Positions 1-12,400 of a DNA stretch of 64,000 bases are shown one piece after another. Both the position numbers and the translations under genes were made by a program. The notes beneath the pieces were generated by a model, which was given only the letters and a program-made list of their open reading frames with translations, was not told the origin of the DNA and made no database searches. Source of the DNA: Margaritispora aquatica (Eukaryota > Ascomycota > Leotiomycetes > Helotiales > Discinellaceae); assembly GCA_007644065.1 (NCBI GenBank), contig VJWN01000024.1, positions 502,317 through 566,316 on the forward strand, in the 5' to 3' direction. Position 1 is the first letter of the stretch. Each line of letters opens with the position of its first letter.

Positions 1-2023
1 TGCATCCCTTCTGGGGTTATACCGTTACCTGCAATACCGAGCCTGCGTAAGCCTGACTTGATTACACCATCCACAAGATGACCTAGTTGATCTGTGGTCA
101 GTCCACACTCAGCCATATTTAATAGCTCAAACTCTTTTCCTGCAAGCCGTTCCCCGATGGCTTTTGACAGAACACCTGAAACTTGTGAACAGGTCGTTTC
201 GTTTGAACCTGTGGTCGTTGTCGAAGACGCAGTCGTCGTACGAGATAGCTGGCCTGAGCTGTGAACTGGCGGTGTTCCCGCAAGCGGTTGAGGAAATGGG
301 ACCTTGGAGACGTCCAATGATTTCAACGATCTACACATTGCAATGAATGTGCAGATATATGTCCAACCATCTTTCCCGATCTTGCTATTGTTCTTGATAA
401 CCAGTCTTTCCACAAATCCTCCTTGAGGAACTTCACCAGACTTTCCCTTTTTGAATCTGATTCTTTCCCACTCCGGACACTTTGCAGCCAACAAGCCTGC
501 CAAGATTACTCTTAGACCCTCGTCAGTAAGTCCACAATTTTCCATGATCAATTCTTTTACAGGTACCACTGCTAGGTAGTCTCCCAGTGTTACTAGATCT
601 GGAAGTTGCAGCCAGTATCCCGTAAGATCCAGCTTGCCAACAAGACCGGGAAGTGTAGGTTTAGCAGCTTGAACGGCGAGCTGCTCTGTTATTTTCTTCA
701 GTATGGGTGTTTCTCGTAATTGACAACATCTCCTGTATATACGAACTGGGTCGGTTGTAGGTGAGGCTTGCGTTTTCGGGGTTGATCCTCCCACAGGAGT
801 CGATGCCAGGGAGCTGTCACTACCATTCCTGACCAATTCAACAGGTAATGTACCATTGGCCTCTGCCAATTTCCTCTTCTTCTCTTTCCTAGCCTTGCGC
901 TCCTCCTCGCTTCGCTTCTTCTTCTCTTTCTTCTTACTACCATCTTTCTCTAGTGTATCATCTTTAGCTTCTATGAGAGATTCCACAGATTGCTTTTCCG
1001 CCGTATCAGGAAATTTTTCGCCTGTGGCTTTTAATGCACCGTCCTTTTCCTTCTCGTCCCTCACAAGTTCTGGGGTTTTCAGAGCCTGTCCCTCTCCTTG
1101 TTCAACGATTTTCTTCTTATCCTCCCGCTTTTTCTTCTTCTCCTCGGTTGGCTCTTCATCGTGGTACCGAGGACCGCTTGCAATCTCTACATCAACGCAG
1201 AATGCTACCCTTCGCAACTTTGATTGATCTAGCTCGGAAATGTGACATCTTTCTCGATTTCGGTCCACGTTCAGGATTTTCCTCTCGCACAAGCCATGGT
1301 GCATTGCTTTATTGACTGGGGCCAATTGTCCACCTGAGCTGGATAATCTGCGAAGAGCGCTTTGCAAAAAACTGGGCTGGGCAGACTTCACCGGTGCGGG
1401 GGTATATGGTGAGTCGCCAGCCCCAGGTTTCGCACCGTGGGGTAGAATTGCATTTTTGGGGTGACTCGGTCCCGTCGGAACAAATGGGTCAGCAGAAGGT
1501 GTTGTCGCGACTGTTGGGGGTGCAGCAGGTGGAGGGTTACTTGGAATACTGGCAGCGGCTGGGGAGGAAGAGAATTTGGAAGAGAAACTAGATAGCCATG
1601 AATTGCGCCGAGAAGTGCTCGGAGATGGCGATCCTGTCTTTGGCACACTTCCGTTCGATGTCGTTGTTTTATCTGTTGAGGAGCTTCTTGAGAATACAGG
1701 TCTGCTGCTTGGTATGGACTTTGGAGCAGATGGTTGTTCAGCCTGGTGTGCAGTTCCATTGTGTGCTACTTTCGAGTCCTTCTCTGATGCGCTGTTACCA
1801 CGTACGGGTTGCGGTCGTCCATTATGATCTGAGGAAAAGAGTCCCATGTCAGTATCTGGAAAGTGTAAAAGTTCAGAACTGGTTGCACCACATTGTAAAT
1901 GTGGTGGCCGAACCACCCTCAGGACAGTACGGAACCAGCCATTTTGAGCCTACCTTTTGAATTGCCAGCATTGTTGGAATGCTTGCTCATCCAGCTAACG
2001 TCGACGCCATGAACGCTCTCCAT
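1..2023 (-). CDS. Leucine-rich-repeat protein, Mhp1-like (partial at window edge)
   Basis: Two exons are visible: 2023-1954 (begins MESVHGVDVSW) and 1828-1, joined across a 125-bp GT/AG intron (1829-1953) that keeps the frame. About 632 residues are in the window and the frame is open through base 1, so the C-terminus lies outside. In order: a short conserved N-terminus; a Ser/Pro-rich low-complexity stretch that includes RRNSWLSS; a conserved block with KLRRVAFCVDVEIASGPRYH; a Lys/Glu-rich charged segment; then leucine-rich repeats (for example VKELIMENCGLTDEGL, LKSLDVSKV, LRRLGIAGNGITPEGM). This layout resembles fungal proteins annotated as cell-wall biogenesis protein Mhp1; that name comes from memory of the family and its molecular role is poorly defined. 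The LRRs suggest a protein-interaction scaffold. The next gene (RPL5) lies upstream in the same orientation, about 1 kb away. Confidence 0.75.
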
Positions 2024-3024
2024 ACCTAGTAGATTGAGACTGCTTTGTGACCTGGAAGAACTGCAAAGGCCGCCAAATATAATTTATTACGTTTGCGAGT
2101 CGGATTGAGTCTAATCTTTGGATCTGCCAATAGTAGTGATAGTGGGTGGCTATTCTCTTTGCTCACATAAGCCTCATTGACAACTCCGCTGAGCCATTTC
2201 CGGGTTGAGTGACAACTTGAAATTGTTCTTCGTAGACTCGGGCTTAAGGTCAATCGGAGCGTACCAGGTAGTCCGGGTGAAGAGAAGTGTCTAGTGTGAA
2301 TTGTTAAGGTATCTATCTATACCGCTGGAATGGAAAGTGGGAAGTTCGGTCTTTCAGGTTCCTTCCGTCATTCACTGATCGGCAGGATAAGCTTGGGCCT
2401 TCTGGGGGGCAGTGGCAGTACTGAGCTGAGCTGGGCTGCAGGGCAAAGAAGCCAAGACCTCGGCCACCGATGAAAAGTGATGGAAATACAGTAGAAAATA
2501 TGGACTGGATTACAAAGCAAGTTACTGCAAAAGTAGGTAGAGATGAATTGTGATAGAAAACGGCGCAGCTATAGGCACAAACTGACTTGGTACCAGCAGC
2601 GTCTAGATAGATGGTGTGACAATATCGCGCTATCGTTCCATGATTAATCTCTTGCCTCAGCGGCAATCAACTTCCAAGTGTGGGGTTTACCCCTCCTAGA
2701 AAAACGGTGGTGGCAGGTTGCTGGCTGAGGTGAGGTCCCTATCTTGTGCCAGGTTTTCAGGTGCTTCCAATTGTTCGCAGTCACATGACCTACACATATC
2801 TCACGCTTCCTACCAGCTTCGCTCGGATAAGCTACAAGTCATCTGGAACACTGGTTCCAGTGATCAGGCAACGCAATTGTCAAACAACACGAGGTAACAC
2901 TTGGATGAACACGGATGGATGCTTTCAGGTAATTTCATTGCCAATTTTCCCAGTCCCAGATAAACTCCTCAGCCATGCTTGAAGAGCAATATCCGAAGTA
3001 CACACAAGAAAGAGTAGCAACCAT
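2024..3024. other. Intergenic: 5' flank of the Mhp1-like gene and 3' flank of RPL5
   Basis: No protein-like reading frame is convincing here. A 117-codon open frame on the minus strand (2313-2666) has no recognisable domain and no splice partners. The stretch should contain the Mhp1-like promoter and the RPL5 3' UTR. Confidence 0.6.
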
Positions 3025-4175
3025 TTATTCCTTGAGCTCGGCGATCTTGGCCTTGACACGCTCGACCTTCTCCTCCTTGGTCAACTTGCGGCCCTTGAAC
3101 TTCAACGCCTCCTTCTTCCACTCATCCTTAGACTTGGTCTCACCAGCCTCGTCAACCTTCTTGAATGGATCCTCACGGATTTGCTTGTGTGCCTCCTGGT
3201 ACAGCTCCTCCAATCCATCAGCCTCTATCTCATCATCGATATAGCCCTGGAATTGGGACTTGTATCGCTCCTCATCGTCATCGGCAAGAGTCTCCATGTA
3301 CTCAGCAATGTGACCACCAAAGATGTACTTGCGGAGGGTATCAGCGTCGAGCTCCTTGGTCTCCATATCGAAACCTGGGAAACGGTTCTCGGAGTGGGGA
3401 ATGAGAATGCCACCATCGGAAGCACCCTTCATGGCACCGAAGATACGGGCACCAGTAGAAGTGCGGTGAAGACCGACATCCAAGAAAGCCTTGAATGGGC
3501 GGCGTCCCTCCTCCTCAGAAGCCTCGGTGAGCTTGTACTCTCCATCAGCCTCCTCAACACCAGCAAAATCTCCATCCATGCCGAGCTTCTTGAGAACACG
3601 GCGGGCGATGAGAAGACCAGTGCAGTATGCCGCAGCCCAGTTGGTAAGACCGTGCTCAATTCCATATGCCTTCAGCTCGTGGGAGTATGCTGCGCAGAAA
3701 ACCTTGTCGCCAGTGATCTCGGATGTGACGATTTGCATGACGATGTCGCGGTTGGTGAAACGGACGACAAGACGGTATTTGGGCGCATTGTACTTGTTCT
3801 TGGCTTGGGTGATGAGACGCTTGCGTGCATAGTAATCGGTCTTTCCAACACGACGGCGCTTGTACTTAGTCTGATAGCGACTGCAGAAAAGTTAGCATTT
3901 CGTCGCAGTGAACAGCTGGAAAGATGGGGAAACAAACCTGTAGTACGCCGAGTTCTTGACCAGCTTGGTGAATGGCTGTAACCCTGATTAGCCCATATCC
4001 TCGAATCCGCAGTTGACATTTCAGATGCAAGATCCGAACATTCTGCAGGGACTCTCAAGTTCTCTTTGGCATTTCTGCTCATTCAAGTAACTTTTGGGTA
4101 GCAGATTGTCTTCGCAGAATCTGCGCGGTGGCAGATAATGCAGACATGGTGTTGTTGATAAAGCAAACTTACCAT
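3025..4175 (-). CDS. RPL5: 60S ribosomal protein L5 (uL18)
   Basis: Three coding exons: 4175-4173 (only the ATG), 3975-3938 and 3880-3025, with introns of 197 bp (3976-4172) and 57 bp (3881-3937), all GT/AG and frame-consistent; 298 residues, the usual length for eukaryotic L5. The protein begins PFTKLVKNSAYYSRYQTKYK after the initiator Met and contains the family blocks YYARKRLI, NWAAAYCTGLLIARR, FLDVGLHRTSTGARIFGAMKGA and a Lys-rich C-terminus. L5 binds 5S rRNA and enters the central protuberance of the large subunit with L11. Its identity is beyond reasonable doubt from the sequence. Placing the first intron directly after the start codon is common in fungal ribosomal-protein genes. Confidence 0.97.
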
Positions 4176-4600
4176 CTTGACAGATTGACCGCACTATTGC
4201 TGGATTAATTGATGTTGTCGGGTTGTCGTGGATTCAAGATCAGAACAGAAAAGTTTGATGTTGAATTTTGTGATTATTATGTGTGCTCCTCGCTAAGCCT
4301 TGGACCCACCTGCCACCAGCCTCATCTTGAGATCCACGAAGAAGGTGGGTGACTAGGGCCTTACATAATCACGCCAAGCTAGATTGGAGTAGAGGCGGTG
4401 ACCAAACTAAGTTTAGCAGAATCACTTCGGCAGGGACTTCGAGCCTCGGCTTATAGTCAGCCAAAGCTGATTACTTGCACAGTGCGATTGAGTTTAGGTA
4501 CATCAAAGACTTCCTCTTCTCTGTTGGCATCGATTAATTTTTGCCTATGTCTCAAGGGGACTATTCAATAGACTTTGTGCTGGACTCAATAGACACTATA
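4176..4600. other. Divergent intergenic region between RPL5 and the HAD hydrolase gene
   Basis: These 425 bp separate two divergently transcribed genes and must hold both promoters and the RPL5 5' UTR. No repeat, tRNA or extra reading frame is apparent. Confidence 0.6.
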
Positions 4601-6025
4601 ATGCCTGCCTCAAATCAACCGAAGGTCTTGTAAGTGGAATAATCCTCAATTTAATTCATTGCTGAGTTCAGCTAATGGATCATGAAGACTGTTTGATATT
4701 GGGGGTGTCTGTGTAAGAATCCACCTTCAGATTTTTAATCTTATAACTAGTATATACTTTACATCACACAGAGGACATCTGACGAAATTTTGGCTTGAGA
4801 GGTATCTATTGCCAAAGTTGGCGTTGCAAGTGTAATGATTTTCGAATGTGATCTTTCAATTGTATTATTTTTGTTGCTTGGGTTGAATGCCATACAGTGG
4901 AATTTCTTGGTCCATTAGTCGGTCTTGTATGAAGTTGGGCATCCTCATAGCTTGTTAGCATCTCACTGATTTTGAGTTATAACATTCAGGTAGTGGTGTA
5001 GCTGAAAGCTTGTAATTGCCTCTGCCTACTTACTCCATTCCTCTCTTCATTTGTCCTATAATCAAAGACTGTTCTCTTCCTCATGGGATTTCATTCCTCT
5101 GTGTTTTTCTAAGGAAGTAATCCCATGGTCTAACTTGCTCTCAGGTCGTCTCGCCCTTCCAAGCAATCCTAGATTACGAGCTATCCCATGGCATCCCACC
5201 AGGTTGGGTAAACGTCTCGATCTCTGCCTCAAAACCCAACGGTTTCTGGCACCGGCTCGAAAGAGGAGAGCTGGAGCTGAGTGCAGCATGGTTCGACGGC
5301 TTCAACAAAGACCTGCAATCCCCTGAGTTATGGAAAAAGTGTAAGAAGCCTACCAACCTTTTCTCTCCTTGCCCAATAACCAACCCGAGCAAACAACCTC
5401 TAACAATTCACCTCAAGTCTACACAACCGCTGCTCAGAAAGATCCTTCGTTACCAAAGAGCATACTACCAATACCAAACATCAACGGCGAAGTCCTCTTC
5501 TGGGAGATGATGCGGTCCTCCCGCGCCCCAGACCCGTGGATGTGGCCAGCCCTCCAAGCCCTGGCAGCAAGCAAGAAGTACATCCTCGCCGCGCTCTCGA
5601 ACACCATTGCCTTTCCTCCTTGCTACGACGAAAAGTTTGCCGGGCTACCACTGCACGACGATGTCCGCTCCATTTTTGACGTCTTCGTCTCGAGCGCACA
5701 TGTCGGGATGAGAAAGCCAAATGAGGATATCTATCTCTATGCCGTGAGCGAGGTGGACAAATATGCGAGACGAAATGCAAAGGAGAGGGGGAGGAGTGAT
5801 TGGGAACAGGGTGTCAGAGCTGAGGAGATACTGTTTCTGGATGATATTGGGGAGAACTTGAAGATGGGGAAGCAAGTGGGCTTTCAGACCATTAAAGTGC
5901 ATCTCGGGAAAGCGTTCGAGGCAGTGGATGCGCTTGAGGATGTGACAGGGCTCAAGTTGGCAGGAGGTTACCCAAGGATACCAATTAAACCCGTGGTCAA
6001 GAAGGCTGGACAACCGAAATTGTAA
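4601..6025 (+). CDS. HAD-like hydrolase (fungal 'epoxide hydrolase'-type phosphatase family)
   Basis: Four exons were reconstructed: 4601-4629, 4688-4712, 5145-5340 and 5418-6025 (introns 58, 432 and 77 bp), giving 285 residues in one frame. Exon 2 supplies the nucleophile motif LLFDIGGVC (Asp13). Exon 3 starts VVSPFQAILDYELSHGIPPGW, diagnostic for this fungal HAD group. Motif II is in ILAALSNT, motif III is the Lys in GMRKPNEDIY and motif IV is FLDDIGEN. The second Asp usual in motif I (DxD) is Gly here (DIG), as in YihX-like members. The family comprises small soluble phosphatases or dehalogenases of the haloacid-dehalogenase superfamily, often annotated by similarity to the N-domain of soluble epoxide hydrolase; the substrate cannot be told from sequence. 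Intron 2 is unusually long for this locus. The gene is convergent with the TinC-like gene downstream. Confidence 0.85.
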
Positions 6026-6300
6026 TTTCATTATTCATACGAAGTATAAGTATGAGAAGATGGCAACCGAGCGTACATCCCGGTTCAAGATTATGGTCTA
6101 GTTTCCATTGATACAGAAAGGCAAGGCTCAATTATAGCACAATGCATGTATTCACATCCCTCGAATCACACATTTTCCAGACAAACACGCCCTAGCCTAA
6201 ACGCCAATTGCCATGAGAATAAACGTGTGTACACCAGCCATCAAACCACTAAACCACCAGCATAAATTATCATTGGCATAAGGTCCATGCATACGCTGGC

Positions 6301-8594
6301 TCACCTCTCAGCCTTAGCTGGCGAGGCAACACCTCCAAGCATCAAACTCTCTAATTCCCATGGACTAAGCGTGCTCCTCCTACGGCTAGCTTTGTCCCTA
6401 CCACCTGCCCTTCCGGGCGGTGCTCGTCTCTTTCTTCCCTTCATTTCACTCACGGACTCCCCCTCATCAGCTTTGTCCTCATCACCATTAGCTTCCCAGT
6501 TCTTAGAATCCTTCGACATCTCCTGTGCGACGATGTCATCATCGTCTTTTGGCACCAATCTTATCTGAGGCGTTGGCATTAATCTCTTGTCGTCACCAGC
6601 AGAATTGCTTCCCGTACTCTTGTTCACCGCAGGTGCAGCTCTGCTGGCCCTCGCAGCCTTTATTTTAGCTCTCACTCTTGCCGCATCTGCCTCTCGCTCA
6701 CTGGCAGCAAGCTTTGCAGCTATACTCGCCATTGTCAGCGGACTTTGCTGTGGCAATGCATCGCGGGGCCTAGGAAGTCTGCTTTCGTTCCCACTTTTAA
6801 GTCTGGGTGTCGCTGCTGGCTTAGGTGTGGGACGTATGACTTTACGTGGTGATTCAGAGCGTAGTCTTGTTATTGACCTAGGAGTTGGGTTTGATGATCG
6901 TAGTGACGGGTTTGAAGTTTTGAGTAAAGAGTTCTCATCATCGCCCGCTGGTGGATTGGAGAGCTTGGTGACCGATTTCTGCTGATTTCTCTGAGAGGTC
7001 GAGGGCTGTTCGGCACGTTGTGGAGTGTTCTTGGCTGATTTGACGGGTTTAGGAGGAGAAGGTTTGTCCATGTGGAGAAAATCATACGTGTTTTCCTCCA
7101 TGATAGTAGAAAACCCCTCTCTTTCTATTTCTCTGCTTGGAGGACTGGGAGCTGCTGCTCGGTTGCCACTAATCTCTTTCAGAGGTGAGAGTTGTGGTGG
7201 CGGTCCAATTGAAAGTGACGATGTTGTATGGAGTGAGAAGCCTTCGTGCTCGACTTCTAGCTCCTGCTCATCAAACACATCTTCTGTAGGGTGTGCATGT
7301 TCTTCTAAAGGCTCATCTTCGAATAAGCTTGATTCGGAATCCTCCATCTCATCATCGAATTCTGGCTCCTCGTCTGCTAATTCATCCTCTTCCATGGCAT
7401 CAATATCAGCCTGAGTATCGCCCTCTCCTTCCCCTTCTTCCATCAGAACTGAAAGTTGAACATTTTCCTCCTCTTGAGCCTTGGTCTTCAGAGGGCTCAA
7501 CATTAGTCCCATCTTCAGCTCTTCAAGATTGACCGTCTGACCACTTCTAGCCATCCTTTTTCTCCAACCTTCCATCATTTGTACGGCTTCTCGCCATCTG
7601 GTTTCCATTCTCTCCCATCCTTCTCTTAGTCTGATGATTTCTTCTTCCCTAACCTCCACTTCCTCAAGTGGCACAAAGGATGGATTTGTGAGCAAAGTCT
7701 GAACATGCTCAATCACTGCATCCATGTCTGATGCAATATTTTCATATCCAATCTCAACAGGTATAACCACTTCGTTTCCTTGTCCAGGTTCCTTCTCCCA
7801 TCCACTTGAGGTCTTTAAAGTTACAATCGTGCGTCGAAACAAAGCAGCAAGATTCTCATTTTCCTCACTTAAACCTCTAGCAAGCTCAGTAAGGAATTCG
7901 TTCGTCTCAGATCGTAAGTCGTAGCCATCGTCCTCAGTACTAAGCCCAACGCTCGCGCCACCCAGGTCGCTTCCCACACCACACACAACCGTGATCTCCC
8001 TGACACCCACTGTCTTCCCTCCTCCCCTGACCCTCCCATCGCCAACATGCTTCTTTAGGCCCTCGATCACGCGTTCACGCTTACGCACCTCTACTGCGCA
8101 TTGATTTCGCGTTTGCTGTACCAACACCTTCATTCGAGCTATGTCATCCTTCAATCCTCGCTGTACCTGGTCTGCGGTTTTCAATTGAAGCTTCAGAGCG
8201 CGTTCTGTTGCATCTGCGATGCCGAGCTTGCGCTGCACGTCAACGTGTTTAGACTGAAGGCGCTCGAGCTCAGTGGTTTGGCGCAAGGAGTCCGCTCTTA
8301 ACGTTCGTAAAGTCGTAGTAAGCGTTTCTCTTTGGGTCGCATCACGCTGAGTAGAAAAAGTCAGTACAACCTGGTTTTTTAGAGCCAAAGAGGCTCCGCT
8401 GTGATAATACATACATCTCGTCGGAGAATCAAATCATTTACTACACTCATGATTCGGCTCATTGTACCTCCCAGACCACCCTCCTCGTTATCAGGCTTTG
8501 CGAAATCAATCGCTTGCCCATTTCGCAACAAGCCTCGAGAAAGCAGTTGGTTGTTGATGTACAGCGACGCGGTGCGCAAATTATCGGCCTCCAT
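6301..8594 (-). CDS. ADIP-domain coiled-coil protein, NIMA-interacting TinC-like
   Basis: Two exons (8594-8415 and 8346-6301) with a 68-bp intron (8347-8414) in phase 0 give 741 residues. The N-terminus (MEADNLRTASLYINNQLLSR...) and the following helical region to about residue 200 (TLRADSLRQTTELERLQSKH) match the afadin/alpha-actinin-binding (ADIP) domain of fungal proteins related to Aspergillus TINC, a partner of the mitotic kinase NIMA; human SSX2IP is the distant animal relative. The middle and C-terminal parts are acidic (around DIDAMEEDELADEEPEFDDE), then Ser/Pro/Arg-rich and probably disordered, with a basic AKLAASEREADAARVRAKIK helix near the end. A role in mitosis or at the spindle-pole/microtubule-organising centre is inferred from TINC, not shown here. 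The start is firm because LYINNQLLSRGLLRNG is the conserved beginning. Confidence 0.78.
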
Positions 8595-9466
8595 CTTGGT
8601 ACACTGGCAAGGTAGCTCGATGTCGAATATTGATTGATCTCCACGTCGTCATGTGTTGATTTGATATATCTAATTATTCATAAGCCAGGAGAGAGTGCTT
8701 TTGGCGTTGATCAGCTTTTGATTTAGAATTACTGGATTGTGTTGCTATATTGCTGCAATTGAGTGGTTGCTGGTGGTTGCTGTGTGTATAGGTAAACATT
8801 GCCAGCACAGGACAAAACAGACGTGATCCCAGCTTCCAGGTCCGACCTTTCTTGATGGTCCGAGACCTCCCACTGGACGTGATTCATCGCCAGCCACGTG
8901 ACTGCTCCTTCTCCTCCCTTCGGACATTACCTCACACAGGATCAGGCTTGTGAGGGAAAGACATCAACAGCCCAAAAAGTGGGAAACACACATTGAAATG
9001 AAAAAAATTCGAACTCTCCTTAGCATTAGCCAAGTTACGATTATATTCTCAGCATCTTCTGTTATCAGACTTTTCAAACCCAATCATCTATCTTCGAAAG
9101 TTATTCCTCCTTCCAAGCCGCACTCGCCAATTGATGCATTTGCAGACCTTCAAGGTATCCCAGCAAACAGACCAGAACATTAATATACATTCATGAATAA
9201 CCCCCAGCGCCACGAGTAAGTGGCCTTTAACCCCCATCTTCCATTTCTTCGTCTTTATGCATTGCTTCTCCCATTCAAAGCCTCGCTCAAAACGCCAATA
9301 AAATGTCTACCACATAAACTTGCCCTGCTAAAGAAACAAGACATCCGCCGGGCTGAAAGAAAATGAAGAGTCCAGTGACGAAGGACCATGAAATGAACGC
9401 CGCAAACAATGCATGCTCATAAGAATTAGTAACCCGCCTCTATTGTGCTTTATGTACCCAACCTCA
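8595..9466. other. Intergenic between the TinC-like and DYRK kinase genes
   Basis: About 870 bp holding the TinC-like promoter and the kinase 3' UTR. Short open frames (8745-8927 minus, 8950-9183 plus) have no family resemblance. No repeats were noticed. Confidence 0.55.
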
Positions 9467-12400
9467 TTATACACGTCGATTCATAGCAGCCGATATAGCA
9501 GCTGATGCTCCAGCCGAAGCCATTTCCTGCTTTGCGCTCACACTTCTTGTAACTCTGGGTAGGCCACTACTTCCGGGTGTAAGAATAGCACCGCTAGTAC
9601 TTATACGTTTATTGCCAGGAGCAATGGCCGGAACTGGGCCGGTAACAGCAGTTGATTGTCGTCGGGCGCCAGCCGGTTTAGTGGGGCTTGTAGCAGAGAC
9701 GTCTCGAGGTCGAACCGCAGCACCATTTTTAAAGCTAGTTGCGGGCGGCTCTGGAAGGGGACGATTGCTTGCTGTTGGTGTGGATGCGATAGTGTTTGTC
9801 CTTTTGATGGGTGAGTCAGTTCTACCCACAACGCGTGGTGGTGGCACAGCAACTGGCTTCAGGCCTGTAAGAAATTCATGACGGACAGCTTCGTCTGGCT
9901 TCAGTCGTCTATCGGGATCCCATCGGAGACAGCGACCTAGAAAATCCAAGAACGGATCATCGTCACATTTTAATACTTGTTGTAATGTTTTAGAAGATGG
10001 TCGGCGTCTTCGCCCTTTAGATGATACCGTTAGTCGCGGCTTTCCAAGCGAGTCGAAAAAGAGCTTTCGTCTCGTGCTCTTCTCTATCAGATGTTTTTCT
10101 GGTGGGCCGAACAGTTCCATAATACAGGCAAGTTGTTCCTGCTCGTTCTCGCCAGGGAATATAGGAACTCCAGTAAAGAGCTCGGCTAATATACAGCCTA
10201 AACTCCACATATCGATTGGCATCCCATAGGTCATCCCAAGAATAACCTCGGGTGATCGATAAAATCGAGATTGAATGTAAGTATATACCTTCTCATTTTC
10301 AAAACAGCTAGATCCAAAGTCGATAACTTTTATCTCGGAGTGCGCTGGATGTGCAAGAAGGATATTTTCTGGTTTAAGATCACAGTGAATGACCTTCTTC
10401 GATTTGAGGAGTAGAAGACTGCTTAGAAGCTGCTTGGTAAAGCGGCGCACGATCTTCAATGAGAATCCACGGAATGAGTTGGACTTGATGAACTCGTATA
10501 GGTTCATATCGAGGAGCTCGGTAGAAATGCAGAGATGTCCACGAAAATAGAAGCTTTGTGTAAAGCTGACCATGCTATGTTTGTTCTTGGGATCCTATAT
10601 ATCATTAGCGTGTAACATATCAAGAGCTAGGTTAAGCCTACCCATTCTCGCAGCTTCTGCAATATATTGACCTCGACCAAAGCTTGTTGGTGGAAACGCT
10701 TCTTGTTTCGGATTATCTTGACAGCAACGAGGCCACCGGTCTTGTGATCAATACACCTCACAACTTGGCCGAAACTGCCCTTCCCAAGCACATCAATGAT
10801 CTCATACCTATAGCAAAGGTGGTCTCCTTGGACAATACTGTAATCTCCACGCTCGTCATCATATCCAAAGTTTGCTGTGTTTGCAGAAAGCTCGCCGACA
10901 TGTTTTGCAGCGCTGGCTGTCCCACAAAAGTATATGTCTTTGTAATCTACAATCTCACCCCTTTCGAAGATATTTAGCGTTGCAATCTGGATGGCTTGCT
11001 GAGGAGAAACACGTTCTTTGGCTGTGGCTCTTTTCCTGAGAGCATCTAGTAGCCGAGCAGCTTGCTCTGTCTCCTTTCGTTTCATTGCCAGCTTCTTCAT
11101 CTCATCTTCTGCTATGAGATCATCTCTATCCAAATCTACAGTCCAAGGATCAACGGGGGATCGCATCGCATTGTTGGAAGCTTTTGAGCTCAGCATTTTA
11201 TGCATAGCCGATGCAGTTGCTCTCGTGGTTGTCGTCGTAATAGGAGTTCTGTCTACTTTTGATTCAGGATCCTTCTTTGGACTTCCATTTGTTCCCCACG
11301 AATCGCTTCTGGTGCGATCATGTCCGCCAAACATGCTCAAGCTTGAAATCGAGCTCTTCCTTCGTTTGGAGTCGAGGAATGTCGTAGTTGACTTAACCGA
11401 TGGACTGGGGCTAGGTACTGAATAGTTGGCATTCGAGTTCATTGTTGCGGATGCAGGTAATCTTGGAGGGGGCATATTATCATGTTTTGGAGGCTGAGGA
11501 GGATATTCAGAACCTCTCTCACTCGCCGCATGAGAAACATGGTTGTTGATCTTTGAAGTACTCCTTTTCCAACCCAGACTGAGCTTCCTTCGTAGCGATG
11601 TACCCGAAGAAGGGGTGGAAACCTCTTCTTGATCAGATGTCTGTACCGGGGTTTCTGTCTTGGGTGGTTTGCTGGGCTTTGGTGCTCGGGGACCAGTAAG
11701 TCTCGCAGGCCTTGCTGGCTCTGTCATATTTTCCATAGCTGAAGTATCACCACTCGTCTTTGAACGAGGCATAAAAGAATGGTCCCCGCCGTTTTTGGGA
11801 AGTGAAGAGGAAATGAAAGGCGAAACAGTTTGCCTGGGCTGCCGGCTATTCATAGGAATCGGTCTGCTAGACTCAGAGCTGCTCTCCCCTAGTTGTGAGG
11901 AGGTATTCGACCGCAAAAGGTGTATTGAGCTGCTACTTCTCATGTGTGTCAAATTATTGTCAATTTTATCTTGTGACTTTTTGCGTGAAAAAAATGAGGA
12001 TTTAGATGCTGTCATTGGGGTGCTTGGAGTCTTCGTATTCGCACGTCGTGGTGGAGGTGTCATCTGTCCACGTGAGGGAGTTGATTGTTTTTCATGAAGA
12101 GCAGCGATTTTGACGGTTGTTGGAGTACTCAAGGGCAGAAGATTTAGCGGTGGAAGTCGAAGTGGTTGCAAATTCTTTCTCTTAACAGGAGTCGAATCTT
12201 TGGACAGGTCAGTTTCGTTGTAATTATTTCGAGACTTCGGCTCCCTATCGTTTTTAGGCGGTTCTCTGATAGAAGCCCTGCCAGACAGGCTCGTTGTCGA
12301 TGTACTGTTGATACTACTTGCATCAAAAGGCATGCTCGATTTGCGCTTCGCAAAGAATGGTTGGTCCGAAGGAGATTCTTTGGGGGACTCATAAGCTTTG

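Noticed and set aside
2313..2666. 117-codon minus-strand frame
   Set aside because: No domain, no splice partners and no protein-like composition; the gap is explained by UTR and promoter.
3181..3981. 266-codon open frame on the plus strand
   Set aside because: It is the antisense shadow of RPL5, whose minus-strand exons are certain.
10684..12097. Plus-strand frames within the kinase locus (97-145 codons)
   Set aside because: Shadows of the Ser-rich minus-strand kinase exon.
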